Shown here piece after piece: positions 18,717 to 30,700 of a stretch of DNA of 64,000 bases. Position 1 is the stretch's first letter, and every line of letters begins with the position of its first letter. The stretch spans positions 13,842 to 77,841 of the forward strand of contig CAAFTW010000076.1 of assembly GCA_900766045.1 (NCBI GenBank), written 5' to 3'. The translations under genes were made by a program, and so were the position numbers. The notes beneath the pieces are model-generated. The model made no database searches, was not told where the DNA came from, and saw nothing but the letters and a program-made list of their open reading frames with translations. The DNA comes from Clostridia bacterium (lineage in GTDB: Bacteria > Bacillota > Clostridia > Peptostreptococcales > Anaerovoracaceae).

Positions 18717-18998
18717 ATGAGTTTTGGCATCAAACCATTGGGAAACAGAGTAGTCATCAAGAAGGCAGAAGCAGAGGAAAAGTCAGAGGGTGGAATTATC
18801 CTGACAAGTTCTGCACAGGAGAAGCCGCAGTATGCTGAGGTCGTTGCGGTAGGTCCTGGAACTAAGGATGAGCCGATGGAAGTCAAAGTAGGCGATACAG
18901 TAGTATTCTCCAAGTATGCAGGAACAGACATCAAGTTCGAGGGAGAAGAGTATTCGATCATGAAGCAGTCTGACTGCCTCGCAGTAATTGAGAAATAA
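18717..18998 (+). CDS. groES: co-chaperonin GroES
   Basis: 93-residue lid of the GroEL folding chamber. Typical segments are PLGNRVVIKK, GGIILTSSAQEKPQ (mobile loop) and VGDTVVFSKYAGT. ATG 18717 follows CAGGAGGTAAGGAAG; the frame is open back to 18636 but runs through the CIRCE/leader and has no ribosome site. It is the first gene of the HrcA-controlled groESL operon, 67 bases before groEL. Confidence 0.97.
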   Translation: MSFGIKPLGNRVVIKKAEAEEKSEGGIILTSSAQEKPQYAEVVAVGPGTKDEPMEVKVGDTVVFSKYAGTDIKFEGEEYSIMKQSDCLAVIEK

Positions 18999-19050
18999 GA
19001 CAGACCCGAAACTGGGATTACAATAGATCCGGCAATACAGAAGCCGGTAA

Positions 19051-20703
<1,653 letters not shown>

Positions 20704-20761
20704 TGGCGCTTGCTCTCATGAGCGGGAGCGCAAGCGGAACGTCGTATATATCGAATACTGA

Positions 20762-20794
20762 AGAAGCGGGTACAGAAGTGCCTGCTTCTTTTTT
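20762..20794 (+). terminator. terminator of groEL
   Basis: AGAAGCGGGTAC (20762-20773) pairs with GTGCCTGCTTCT (20778-20789) with two G-U pairs, followed by TTTTT. Confidence 0.88.
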
Positions 20795-20860
20795 CTGCCC
20801 GCAGAGCGCAAGCGCAGCGTAGCGCGATTGGCTAGCGACGCGTCGTATTACGGATATCCG

Positions 20861-20893
20861 AAGAGATGAGTGCGAGAGTGCTCATCTCTTTTG
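20861..20893 (+). terminator. second, tandem terminator after groEL
   Basis: AAGAGATGAGTGC (20861-20873), loop GAGA, GTGCTCATCTCTT (20878-20890), then TTT. It resembles the first terminator in layout, and both are preceded by related GCGCAAGCG...CGTCGTAT sequence. Confidence 0.7.
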
Positions 20894-21597
20894 GTATATT
20901 GCAGGCCGGCAGGGCGCCGGGTGCTGACAGAGCGGTAGTGTGTGCATAGATATGTGTGTATGTGTATGTACTTTGTATTCATTTGAGTTTGTATTTTTCT
21001 GGTTTGTTTAAATCGCGATTATAATATTTTTTGCAGACCCATGGTTTCTGGTGAATCAAGTATTCTGAAAACGCATGCCGTGTATGATGACATGCTGGCC
21101 CGGATTCTGTGTTTTTGTCAGATCTTTTTCGACGAAGAATCCTTTCGCCTTCCTGTTTAGATTGTTCTTGTACTCTGGATGCTTATTTTTTTGGTTATTT
21201 GGCAGTTCGCTCGCAAGGACTCCAGTTTTTCCACGAATTTATATATATACAGTTCTGCGCTTCCTCCTGAAATTTGAAAAAACGAACCGCGAAAACTTCC
21301 TTCACATTAACTGTACACACGCATGTCCCGCACGCACTATCGTTTACATGTATAAGCCCCTGCGTTTATCGTATGTTGTGGCCACCAGCTGCTATTGATC
21401 ACCGCCTTTGATAACATTATGAATACCGGAAAGAAATGCATCGTTTCGTCTTAAATTCCGTGCGTGTGTTTTTCTTGCTTTATCCCTTGAAATGGTATAA
21501 AATACTTCTAATCTGAATCCCGGATGCAGACCGCATTCCGGCGCTTATGCGTACAATTTCACCAGGAAAAGGTATGGGCGGACGGACAGTCCGCAGA
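20894..21597. other. long non-coding stretch between groEL and guaB
   Basis: About 700 bases, AT-rich with a GT/TATG-rich patch near 20940-20970. A 107-codon open frame at 21075-21398 lacks a ribosome site and has an unlikely Cys/Phe-rich composition. I see no tRNA, known RNA or riboswitch here. A small hairpin GCGGAC...GTCCGC lies near 21579-21594. Confidence 0.5.
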
Positions 21598-21621
21598 TTT
21601 GATATATAAAGGTATATCAAA
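21598..21621. promoter_or_regulatory. inverted repeat upstream of guaB (possible operator)
   Basis: TTTGATATA (21598-21606), six bases, then TATATCAAA (21613-21621), a perfect 9-base inverted repeat 80 bases before guaB. It lacks a T-run. The binding protein, if any, is unknown. Confidence 0.45.
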
Positions 21622-21700
21622 GTGAAAAAGGCGGAATTGGGCGCTTCAGAATTGAGAGAACATTGTGTTGCATTTTGATTGGAAGGCAGGAGGAGAGCAT

Positions 21701-23212
21701 ATGGCACAGTATTTTGATGAACCAAGCAGAACGTTTAGTGAGTATCTGCTTATTCCGGGTTACACATCCAGAGAGTGCATTCCGGCTAATGTCTCATTAA
21801 AGACACCGATTGTAAAGTTCAAGAAGGGTGAGGAACCGGAACTGTCCGCAAATATTCCGCTGGTATCTGCAGCAATGCAGGCCGTTTCTGATGATAAGAT
21901 GGCTGTTGCGCTTGCGAAGGAAGGCGGAATTTCGTTTATTTACTGCTCTCAGTCGATCGAAAACGAAGCTGCCATGGTCAAGCGTGCAAAGGAATATAAG
22001 GCAGGCTTCGTAAGAAGCGACAGCAACCTGCGTCCGGACCAGACCCTGAAAGATGTTCTGGAGCTGAAGAAGAGAAGCGGTCATTCCACAATCGCCATCA
22101 CAGAGGACGGAACTCCGGATGGAAAGATCGTCGGAATGGTTACCAGCAGAGACTACCGTGTCAGCAGAATGGATCCGGACACTAAGATCTCCGAGTTCAT
22201 GACACCGTTTGATAAGCTGATCACGGCGAAGGACGGATGCACACTCAGTGAAGCCAATGACATCCTCTGGGATAATAAGCTGAACGCACTGCCGGTTATC
22301 GATGATCAGCAGAGACTCGCTTACTTCGTCTTCCGTAAAGATTACGACAGCCATAAATCCAATCCGAATGAACTTCTTGATGAGAATAAGAGATATATTG
22401 TTGGTGCTGCAGTAAACACCAGAGATTATGAAGAGCGCATTCCTGCCTTGGTAGATGCCGGAGCTGATGTTCTTTGTCTGGACTCCTCCGAGGGATATTC
22501 CGTATGGCAGGCAGACGCACTAAAGTGGACCAGAGAGCACTATGGCGACAAGGTAAAGCTGGGTGCAGGAAACGTCGTTGATGCTGAAGGATTCCGCTTC
22601 CTGGCAGAGGCTGGTGCGGACTTCGTAAAGATCGGAATCGGCGGAGGTTCCATCTGCATCACCCGTGAGCAGAAGGGCATGGGCAGAGGCCAGGCTACAG
22701 CAGTCATCGATGTAGCAAGAGCCAGAGATGAGTACTTCAAGGAGACTGGCGTATACGTTCCAATCTGCTCCGATGGCGGAATCGTTTACGACTATCACAT
22801 GACACTGGCGCTGGCTATGGGAGCTGACTTCATCATGCTCGGAAGATACTTTGCGAGATTCGATGAGTCCCCGTCCAACCGCCTGAATATCAACGGAAAT
22901 TACGTCAAAGAGTACTGGGGCGAGGGATCCAACAGAGCCCGCAACTGGCAGAGATACGACCTCGGCGGAGACGGCGGAAAGATGAAGTTTGAGGAGGGCG
23001 TAGATTCCTACGTTCCTTACGCCGGCGGACTGCATGAGAACGTCAACCTGTCCCTGAACAAGGTTAAGGCAACCATGTGCAACTGCGGAGTTACCAATAT
23101 TCATGACCTGCAGCAGGATGCCAAGCTGACATTGGTATCCGCGACCTCCATCGTCGAGGGCGGCGCGCATGATGTCATTCTGCGTGACTCCAGCCAGAAT
23201 ACAATTCGATAA
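21701..23212 (+). CDS. guaB: IMP dehydrogenase
   Basis: Oxidises IMP to XMP with NAD+, the first committed step to GMP. The catalytic cysteine is Cys319 in [13 protein letters not shown]. This loop and the following [10 protein letters not shown] match a long IMPDH subgroup of Clostridia rather than the common GPGSICTTR form. Two CBS domains lie between about residues 100 and 230 ([21 protein letters not shown]). ATG 21701 has AGGAGGAGAG upstream and gives 503 residues. guaA follows 100 bases later behind an attenuator-like hairpin, so the two GMP genes form a functional unit. Confidence 0.93.
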   Translation: MAQYFDEPSRTFSEYLLIPGYTSRECIPANVSLKTPIVKFKKGEEPELSANIPLVSAAMQAVSDDKMAVALAKEGGISFIYCSQSIENEAAMVKRAKEYKAGFVRSDSNLRPDQTLKDVLELKKRSGHSTIAITEDGTPDGKIVGMVTSRDYRVSRMDPDTKISEFMTPFDKLITAKDGCTLSEANDILWDNKLNALPVIDDQQRLAYFVFRKDYDSHKSNPNELLDENKRYIVGAAVNTRDYEERIPALVDAGADVLCLDSSEGYSVWQADALKWTREHYGDKVKLGAGNVVDAEGFRFLAEAGADFVKIGIGGGSICITREQKGMGRGQATAVIDVARARDEYFKETGVYVPICSDGGIVYDYHMTLALAMGADFIMLGRYFARFDESPSNRLNINGNYVKEYWGEGSNRARNWQRYDLGGDGGKMKFEEGVDSYVPYAGGLHENVNLSLNKVKATMCNCGVTNIHDLQQDAKLTLVSATSIVEGGAHDVILRDSSQNTIR

Positions 23213-23244
23213 TCAATATTGTTTGACAACACAATAGTTAACTG

Positions 23245-23284
23245 CGTCTGCTGGATTTCTGGTTCAGCAGACGTTATCGTTTTT
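23245..23284 (+). terminator. terminator or attenuator between guaB and guaA
   Basis: CGTCTGCTG (23245-23253) pairs perfectly with CAGCAGACG (23265-23273). TTATCG and then TTTTT follow, so the T-run is displaced by six bases and termination may be partial. Confidence 0.55.
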
Positions 23285-23312
23285 ATGAAACAGAGACATA
23301 TTGGAGAAAATT

Positions 23313-24854
23313 ATGGAAAAAGAACTGGTTATTGTGCTCGATTTTGGCGGGCAGTACAATCAGCTGATCGCGCGGCGCGTGCGTGAGTGCAATGTATATT
23401 GCGAAGTTCATCCGTACACGATGCCGATCGAGAAGATCAGGGAAATGAATCCGAAGGGAATCATTCTGACCGGCGGACCGAACAGCGTTTACGACGAGAA
23501 ATCACCACACTATGATCCTGCACTTTTCAGCCTCGGCATTCCGATTCTGGGAATCTGCTACGGCGCGCAGCTGATGGCATGGTCCCTGGGTGGAAGGGTT
23601 GAAACTGCACCGGTCAGTGAGTACGGAAAGACAGAAACTTTCATCGACAGAAGCGGCCGCCTGTTCGGCAATGTTTCTGAGAAGACCATCACCTGGATGA
23701 GCCATACGGATTACATCGCAGAGCCGCCGGAAGGATTCCGCGTGACATCCCACACAGAAGTCTGCCCGGTTGCGGCGATGGAAAACGATGAGAAGAAGCT
23801 GTACGCTGTGCAGTTCCATCCTGAAGTTACCCACACCGTTGAAGGTCAGAAGATCCTCTCTGCCTTCCTTCTTGGCCCTTGCGGTTGCAGCGGAAGCTGG
23901 AAGATGGACGATTTTGTGGACAAAACAATCCTTGAGCTGAGGGAGAAAGTGGGCTCCGGAAAGGCGCTGTGTGCCCTCTCGGGCGGCGTGGATTCTTCTG
24001 TAGCAGCTGTTCTGATGTCAAAAGCAATCGGCAAGCAGCTGACCTGCGTGTTCGTTGACCACGGCCTGCTGAGAAAGGACGAGGCAGAGAGCGTCGACCG
24101 CGTATTTGGGCCAGATGGACCTTACGATTTGAATTTTGTCCACGTAGATGCTCATGAAAGATTCTATGAGAAGCTGAAGGGCGTTACCGAGCCGGAGAAG
24201 AAGCGCAAGATCATCGGCGAGGAATTCATCCGCGTGTTTGAAGAGGAAGCGAAGAAGATCGGCGCAGTAGACTACCTGGTACAGGGCACGATTTACCCGG
24301 ACGTTATCGAGAGCGGCCTGGGAAAATCCGCAACGATCAAGTCCCACCACAATGTCGGAGGACTGCCGGATTACGTTGACTTCAAGGAAATCATCGAGCC
24401 GCTGAGAATGCTCTTCAAGGACGAAGTCCGCCGTGCAGGACTGGAACTTGGTATTCCGGAAAATCTGGTTTACCGCCAGCCATTCCCGGGACCTGGACTG
24501 GGCATCCGTATCATTGGTGAAGTCACACCGGAAAAGGTAAAGATCGTTCAGGAAGCAGACGCCATCTACAGAGAAGAGATCGCAAAAGCCGGCCTCGACC
24601 GTAAGATCAACCAGTATTTTGCGGCCCTGACCAACATGCGTTCCGTCGGCGTCATGGGCGACTTCAGAACCTATGACTACGCCATCGCCCTGCGTGCCGT
24701 TGAAACATCTGACTTCATGACTGCAGAAGCCACCAACATCCCTTGGGAAGTTCTGCAGAAAGTCACCAGCAGAATTGTAAACGAAGTTGACCACGTCAAC
24801 CGCGTATTCTACGACTGCACCAGCAAACCGCCAGGGACGATTGAATTCGAATAG
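23313..24854 (+). CDS. guaA: GMP synthase (glutamine-hydrolysing)
   Basis: Converts XMP to GMP using glutamine and ATP. The glutamine amidotransferase triad is Cys82 (GICYG), His169 and Glu171 (FHPEV). The PP-loop SGGVDSS lies at 223-229, and the C-terminal dimerisation domain ends in [12 protein letters not shown], the conserved terminus. ATG 23313 follows TTGGAGAAAATT; an upstream in-frame TTG at 23301 overlaps the ribosome site. The gene is intact (513 residues), and the mobile element begins just downstream, in line with guaA 3' ends being island insertion sites. Confidence 0.96.
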   Translation: MEKELVIVLDFGGQYNQLIARRVRECNVYCEVHPYTMPIEKIREMNPKGIILTGGPNSVYDEKSPHYDPALFSLGIPILGICYGAQLMAWSLGGRVETAPVSEYGKTETFIDRSGRLFGNVSEKTITWMSHTDYIAEPPEGFRVTSHTEVCPVAAMENDEKKLYAVQFHPEVTHTVEGQKILSAFLLGPCGCSGSWKMDDFVDKTILELREKVGSGKALCALSGGVDSSVAAVLMSKAIGKQLTCVFVDHGLLRKDEAESVDRVFGPDGPYDLNFVHVDAHERFYEKLKGVTEPEKKRKIIGEEFIRVFEEEAKKIGAVDYLVQGTIYPDVIESGLGKSATIKSHHNVGGLPDYVDFKEIIEPLRMLFKDEVRRAGLELGIPENLVYRQPFPGPGLGIRIIGEVTPEKVKIVQEADAIYREEIAKAGLDRKINQYFAALTNMRSVGVMGDFRTYDYAIALRAVETSDFMTAEATNIPWEVLQKVTSRIVNEVDHVNRVFYDCTSKPPGTIEFE

Positions 24855-25174
24855 ACGCAAGTGGTTTGCCTTATTTCTGCTTCCGTTGAAATTTCAACCG
24901 GGACAGCGACAGGTGAAAAACGCGTGATACTGATTTGATACTATAATTTCACAGATCGGCCAAAGTGGTGGATGCATTGGAAAATCAATGTGTTCATCAC
25001 TTTTTTTATATCACAGAACTTCTGCTGCGGCAAACGTGCATGCAGAAATAATCCTGCCGTTAGCAGGGCCTCACGACAGTCTGACCGACGGGATAATTTC
25101 ACATTACGGCCTCATTCGCATAATTGCCGGTAGAAAGGATCTCCCCTATGATAATGAAAAAGGAGGGCAGAAAG
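24855..25174. other. chromosome-ICE junction region downstream of guaA
   Basis: This 320-base gap holds a perfect 14-base palindrome (24885-24898, GTTGAAATTTCAAC). Two TGATACT copies lie 11 bases apart at 24925-24931 and 24936-24942. The guaA terminator and a short CCTGC...GCAGG hairpin (near 25050) follow. It is the likely left end of the element, but the exact attachment core cannot be fixed because the other end is outside the window. Confidence 0.45.
24964..25007 (+). terminator. terminator downstream of guaA
   Basis: A 16-base stem with wobble pairs (24964-24979 with 24986-25001) is followed by seven T (25001-25007). Confidence 0.85.
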
Positions 25175-25318
25175 ATGTTTGGAAACAAATATAAGCTGAG
25201 CTACGATGAACGCAGGATCATCGTCCTTTGCCTGATCGAAATGAAAAACAAGCTGATACAGGAGAACCGGTATACTGATGCCATTGATGATCTTCTTGTA
25301 AAATTTCTTGACGATTAA
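25175..25318 (+). CDS. small ICE protein of unknown function (47 aa)
   Basis: First gene of the element. ATG 25175 has an AAGGAGGGCAGAAAG site; the frame extends upstream without one. The protein is charged and probably helical, with the pattern YDERRIIVLCLIEMKNKLI and TDAIDDLLVKFL. The same pattern recurs in the 64-residue protein at 41164, so the two look like paralogues within one element. No function is known. Confidence 0.6.
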   Translation: MFGNKYKLSYDERRIIVLCLIEMKNKLIQENRYTDAIDDLLVKFLDD

Positions 25319-25350
25319 GTTTATCCTTTCAGCCGGAAGCTGAATACATG

Positions 25351-25380
25351 ACCCTGCACAATCCGGTGCGGGGTTATTTA
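25351..25380 (+). terminator. weak terminator-like hairpin
   Basis: ACCCTGCAC (25351-25359) pairs with GTGCGGGGT (25366-25374), followed by TATTTATTT. It separates the first small gene from the next. Confidence 0.4.
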
Positions 25381-25410
25381 TTTATCCGGCTTTCGGAGAA
25401 AGGATAAGAG

Positions 25411-25842
25411 ATGGCTACAACAAAGGAAACAATGAAAATTATTGCGATGGGGCTGGGAGAAACCGGAGCCCGTGAAACAGAAAGCTGCGCAGGCTGCCCG
25501 TTAGTGGATGCACTTGCCAGGAGAGCTGCAGAGCATTTTGCCGGGATGACCGAGGAGATGGATGAAGAAGTGGTCCTGGAGATCGTGCGCAAGCTGGAAA
25601 CAGAGGCCTGTTCGGATGAACCGGATGCTATAATCGCCCTTCTCGGCAGGATCTTCCGCCAGAATGGAATGGAATCCGCTGCAGCGGAAATGGAGGCGCT
25701 GGATTACTGCATCAGTGAAGTTCCTGATGCATGTGAGGCGTTTGCAGATTCCTTCTTTGATGACGGATATGTTGACTGGTACTGCGTGGAAGGCTGGCTG
25801 CGGGATATGTTTCCTAGCAAGGACCAGAAGCTGCTGAGTTAG
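25411..25842 (+). CDS. ICE protein of unknown function (143 aa)
   Basis: I do not recognise this protein. It is strongly acidic, with a Cys pair early (ESCAGCPL) and helical, Glu-rich segments after it; the end is WLRDMFPSKDQKLLS. ATG 25411 follows GAGAAAGGATAAGAG. It lies 10 bases before parA and is likely co-transcribed with it, so a maintenance role is possible but unproven. Confidence 0.65.
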   Translation: MATTKETMKIIAMGLGETGARETESCAGCPLVDALARRAAEHFAGMTEEMDEEVVLEIVRKLETEACSDEPDAIIALLGRIFRQNGMESAAAEMEALDYCISEVPDACEAFADSFFDDGYVDWYCVEGWLRDMFPSKDQKLLS

Positions 25843-25852
25843 GAGGTCAGGA

Positions 25853-26677
25853 ATGGCAAAATGCGAAACCATTGCGATCTGCAATCAGAAAGGCGGCGTG
25901 GGAAAAACCACCACGGCGCTGAATCTGGGCGTGGGTCTTGCCAGAGCCGGAAAGAAGGTGCTGCTCATCGACTCGGATCCACAGGGGGATCTCACCCAGT
26001 CTCTGGGATGGAACGGTGATGATCTGGAGAAATCCCTGGGCAGATTGATGTATCTGGTCACCAGAGACTGCAAACCCATCGTGGAGGATACGATCCTTCA
26101 TCACGAGGAAGGCGTGGATCTGATCCCGTCCAATCTGGATCTCTCTTCTATGGAAGTCAGTCTGGTGAACGCCATGAGCAGAGAAAAGGTGCTGGATAAC
26201 CTTCTCCAGCCGGTAAAGAAAAACTACGAATATATTCTGATCGACTGTATGCCGTCTCTCGGCATGATCACCATCAATGCGCTGACCGCAGCGGACAAAG
26301 TGATTATTCCTGTGCAGGCTCAGTATCTTCCGGCCAAAGGAATGACGCAGCTGATGAAGAGTATCGACCGGGTCAAGGCCCACACAAATCCGGACCTGAA
26401 AATCAGCGGCATCGTCATGACGCTGGTGGATAACCGGACCAACCTGGCAAGAGATGTGATCAGCAGCATCCGGACCCACTACGGGATGGCGATACGGATC
26501 TTCGATACTCAGATTCCGGTGGCGGTGAAAGCAGCTGAGGCGGCTAAGTCCGGACAGAGCATCTTCGACTATGACGGGAATGGAAAAGTGGCAAAAGCCT
26601 ATGAAGCATTGACGAAGGAGGTGATCCGCGGTGGCGAAAGAGAAAAGAGAAGAGATACAGTTTCCCTCACTCGATGA
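25853..26677 (+). CDS. parA: ParA-family partition ATPase
   Basis: Deviant Walker A ATPase (KGGVGKTT at residues 13-20, then LIDSDPQGDLTQSL and IDCMPSLG) of the ParA/Soj class. Such proteins use ATP-dependent DNA binding to help keep plasmids or excised, circular ICEs during division. The start follows AGGAGG. Its last 47 bases overlap parB in another frame. Length 274 residues. Confidence 0.93.
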   Translation: MAKCETIAICNQKGGVGKTTTALNLGVGLARAGKKVLLIDSDPQGDLTQSLGWNGDDLEKSLGRLMYLVTRDCKPIVEDTILHHEEGVDLIPSNLDLSSMEVSLVNAMSREKVLDNLLQPVKKNYEYILIDCMPSLGMITINALTAADKVIIPVQAQYLPAKGMTQLMKSIDRVKAHTNPDLKISGIVMTLVDNRTNLARDVISSIRTHYGMAIRIFDTQIPVAVKAAEAAKSGQSIFDYDGNGKVAKAYEALTKEVIRGGEREKRRDTVSLTR

Positions 26678-27578
26678 ACTGTTTTCCTCTCAGGAAGAAC
26701 GGGATGACGCTAAACTCAAGCGGATCTACGAGATCCCGCTGACTGAGATCGATCCCTTCCCGGATCATCCCTACAAGGTCCGGGATGACGAGGACATGAT
26801 GAATCTGGTGGAGAGTGTCCGCATTAACGGGATCATTACTCCCGCTACGGTACGGAAAAAAGAAGACGGGCGGTATGAGCTTCTATCCGGACACAGGAGA
26901 AAAAGAGCCTGCGAGCTGGCCGGACTCCCCACTCTTCGATGCGACGTCGTAGAAATGGACCGGGATGAGGCCACGGTTTTCATGGTGGAATCCAACTTTC
27001 AGAGAACAACGATCCTTCCAAGTGAGAAAGCATTCGCATACAAGATGAGGCTGGAGGCGATGAAACGAATGCCCGGTAGACCTAGTAAAAATTTGTCGCC
27101 AGTGGCGACGAATTTAATAGGAAAAAGATCAGATGAAGTGGTTGGAGAATTGATGGGTGATGGAAAGGATAATGTTCGCAGATATATTCGCCTCACCGAA
27201 CTGATTCCGGAAATTCTGGAACTGGTTGATGAAGGAAACATCGCTCTCCGCCCGGCAGTTGAACTGTCATATATCCCGAAAGAGATTCAGGAAGACATCT
27301 TCAACTGCATCGACATGGAGCAGTGCACGCCGACCCATGCCCAGGCGATCAGGATGAGAAAAATGGCTGCGGAAAGCAAACTGACTCCGGAATCCATCGA
27401 GGCAGTTATGCTGGAGGAAAAGCCCAACCAGAAGGAGCGGATCGTCTTCCGGGGAGACCGGATCGCAAAGCTTTTTCCAAGGGACCTGCCGCTGTCCAAA
27501 CGGGAGGATTATGTTGCGGCAGCCATGGAGCACTACAACCGCTTCCTCCAGCGAAAAGCAAGGGATCAGGAACGGTAA
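26631..27578 (+). CDS. parB: ParB-like partition protein
   Basis: 315-residue partner of ParA. The N-terminal ParB/Srx-like domain carries LLSGHRRKRACELAG and ESNFQRTTILPSEKA, and a helix-turn-helix region follows (GKDNVRRYIRLTELIP). The start is GTG within parA, with GGAGGTGATCC upstream. The coding sequence contains a 27-base near-perfect palindrome at 27089-27115 that may be a binding site. The gene ends before a 168-base gap with a hairpin ACGTCTGTG...CACAGGCGT at 27688-27711. Confidence 0.9.
   Translation: MAKEKREEIQFPSLDELFSSQEERDDAKLKRIYEIPLTEIDPFPDHPYKVRDDEDMMNLVESVRINGIITPATVRKKEDGRYELLSGHRRKRACELAGLPTLRCDVVEMDRDEATVFMVESNFQRTTILPSEKAFAYKMRLEAMKRMPGRPSKNLSPVATNLIGKRSDEVVGELMGDGKDNVRRYIRLTELIPEILELVDEGNIALRPAVELSYIPKEIQEDIFNCIDMEQCTPTHAQAIRMRKMAAESKLTPESIEAVMLEEKPNQKERIVFRGDRIAKLFPRDLPLSKREDYVAAAMEHYNRFLQRKARDQER
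27089..27115. repeat. palindrome inside parB
   Basis: AAATTTGTCGCCA (27089-27101), one base, TGGCGACGAATTT (27103-27115); one mismatch in 13 positions. It could be a centromere-like site (parS) or a coincidence of the codons for NLSPVATNL. Confidence 0.4.
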
Positions 27579-27745
27579 AATGCGGGAGTACGCATTCCCC
27601 GTTTTCCCTCCCTGTAACCCTCCCTTTAATTACTACCAGTTACTACCTGAAGAAGAAATATATCTAAAAGAAGAGAGGCAAACTGAGACGTCTGTGTGAA
27701 AGCACAGGCGTATTATTGTGCCCTGAAGCAGAAAGGAGAAATGCT

Positions 27746-30700
27746 TTGAACAGAAAAACAGAGCTCAAGCAGAAATTCAAGCAGCTGCTCACCATCGCCT
27801 TTGCATCCATGATGGTACTGGGATCCGCCCTTCCTGCAGTGACGGAGACAGCCAGCGCATTCACCGGCAAGGTGGGAAGCAGCTATACGGTCACTGACGG
27901 AGGCAGGATCACCTACGGCTCCGGTGACGGAGGCTACAGCAATTCCAGAAAATGCGATCTGGGTGACGGGCTGGGAAGCCGGTATACCTACTGCGTCCAG
28001 CCGGCCAAGGCATCGCCGCCTACAGGAAAGGTCACGGTAGACAAAGTAATCACCGATTCTGACGACAAAGGAAAATGGAATGCGCTCAGGAACATCGTAT
28101 TCTACTCCCCGTCCTATCCGGGATACGAGAAGAATATCAGCAACATCAAAGGCGCATATTACACCGGAAACTTCACCAAAGACTGGGCCATCGCTCATCT
28201 TGCCATGGCATATGTTTACGAAGGAAGACCGGCCGATATGGCGACCTGGGGCGGAACGAAAGCTTCCGGCCTGGGGGATATCTGGACAAAGGCAAAGAAA
28301 CTGGGAGACGGACTCTGGAATGCGGATTCGGAAAAAGATGAGGCCATCCCGGGAAATTTCAAGGTGTTCATCAGCACCATGAGCGGCGTGCAGGACATGG
28401 TGGCGGGATATCTGGAGGATATCCGGGGCGGATTCCGCCTGCAGAAGATCGATGATGATCTGGATGAACCGTATGCACAGGGAGATGCATCTCTGGAAGG
28501 CGCAGAATTCACCGCATTTAACAAAAGCGGTCATGCTGTTTTCATCGGAGAAAAGAAGATCAATCAGGGAGAAGCGGCAGTTACGATCAGGACGGACAAG
28601 AACGGCCTTGCAAAGTCTGCTGCAGACGCCCTGTCCTATGGCGATTATCTGGTGAAAGAGATCAAAGCGCCTGCCGGATATCTTCTGAATGAGAAATGGT
28701 CCAGAGCCATCAGCATCCGGAAAGACGGTGAGATCATCGACATCACTTCGAATCCGGTGAAGGAAGAAATTCAGCGGGGCGGCGTTCAGATCGTAAAGCG
28801 GGACAAGGAGCTGAAGAAATCAGAGGCACTCGGCGGCGCTGATTTGAGCGGGATCGAGATGACCATCAAAAACGTATCCGGTCACGATGTGCTGGTCCGC
28901 AGCGATATCGGAAGTCCGGAAAACAATGTGGACTGGAAGGCCCTTTCCTCGAAGAAGGACCTGATTGATTCGGGAAAAGTCAAGCGTGTAAAGTCTGGTG
29001 AGGATATGGGGAAGATCACCGTGCACTGGAATGAAGCGAAGAAAGCCTACACTGCAGAGACTCTTCCGGATGATCTTCCATACGGAACCTACACCATCCG
29101 GGAGACGAAGACCAACAAGACCTACCAGAGGACGGATAAGAGCGAGCATCTGTTCAAGATCAGGGAAGACGGAAAAACCGTTTCCTACGACGACGGACAG
29201 AACGAAATGGTGCTGACCTTTGACGACTATGTCTACCGCAGCGATGTACAGGGAACCAAGATCGGGGACGGCGATTCCCGCAGGTTTGCCTTTGTCCCGT
29301 TCAAAATCACCGCTGCTTCAAACGGTGAGACCCATGTGGTAGTTACAGACAAAAACGGATTCTTCTCCACAAAAGACAGAAGAACCGCAGGCGATCTGGA
29401 CGAGGAAGAAGGAAAAGACAATGCCCGCAGACAGAACCCGTTTGATGATCTTCTGAACGAGAAACAGATCTCTGCCGGGTCTTTGAAAAAGAGAGCGGAT
29501 CAGATCCGATGCGGCGTGTTCTTCGGAACCGGACAGTTCGGGAGCAAAGCTGCCATGATCACCGGTGCAGGAGCCCTGCCTTATGACACCTACACCATCG
29601 AAGAGATGCGCTGCGAGAACAACAAGGGATATGTTCTGCAGAAATTCAGCTTCACTGTGAATGAGAAATCAAGAGACGGACTTGTTGACCTGGAGACCAT
29701 CACGGATGATCTGATCACTATCGGCACCAAGGCGAAAGCAGAAAAGACCGGGACGAATCTTTCTGCTGCAGAAAAGGACGTGAAACTCATTGACACCGTC
29801 TCCTACACTAATCTGATTCCCGGAAAGGAATATGTTCTGAAGGGAAAGCTCATGGATCAGAAGAACGGAAAGGAGCTTCTGGTGAACGGAAAGCCGGTGG
29901 TTTCCCAGAAGAAATTCGTGCCGGAGAAGAAGGACGGAACCGTGGATGTGGAGTTTACCTTCAGCGGTGCGGGCCTTGCCGGAACCTCAACGGTGGTGTT
30001 CGAGGATCTCTATGAGAACGATGTGAATATCGCATCTCATGCGGAAATCAAGGACGAAGGCCAGACCATCCACTTCCCGGAGGTAAAAACCCATGCGGAG
30101 GACCGGAAGACAAAGGATGAAGTCGGGGAAACCCGAAAGGAAACCACCATCGTGGATAAAGTGAACTACCGCAATCTGATTCCGGGGAAAGAATACACGG
30201 TAAAGGGCGTTCTGATGAACAAGGAGACAGGAAAACCGGTGACCGTGAATGGAAAGACGGTTACTTCCGAGAAAAAATTCACGGCAGACAAGGCGGACGG
30301 AACGGTGGAAATGAACTTCACCTTCGATGCATCTTCCCTGAAAGGAAAGACCACTGTCGTATTTGAGGATCTCTTCTATGAGGGAATCAGGGTCGCCTCT
30401 CACGGGGATCTCACCGATCAGGATCAGACGATCTGGCATCCGGAGATCAGAACAGCAGCTAAGGACAGCAGGTCCGGAACCCATGAAGCAACCCGGGACA
30501 AGAAGGTCTCCATCGTGGATACCGTCAGCTATCACAATCTTGTCGTTGGAAAAGAATACACGGTAAAGGGTGTTCTGATGGACAAAGGAACAGGAAAGCC
30601 GGTCCGTGAAGGACTTTCTGCCGTGACTTCCGAGAAGAAGTTTACCGCAGAGAAGAAAGACGGAACGGTAGAGATGCAGTTCACCTTTGACGCCGAAAAG

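Noticed and set aside
21075..21398. 107-codon frame in the groEL-guaB gap
   Set aside because: No ribosome site; Cys/Phe/Tyr-rich composition from AT-rich non-coding DNA.
24855..25174. tRNA gene as integration target
   Set aside because: No cloverleaf or T-loop sequence is seen; the adjacent gene is guaA.
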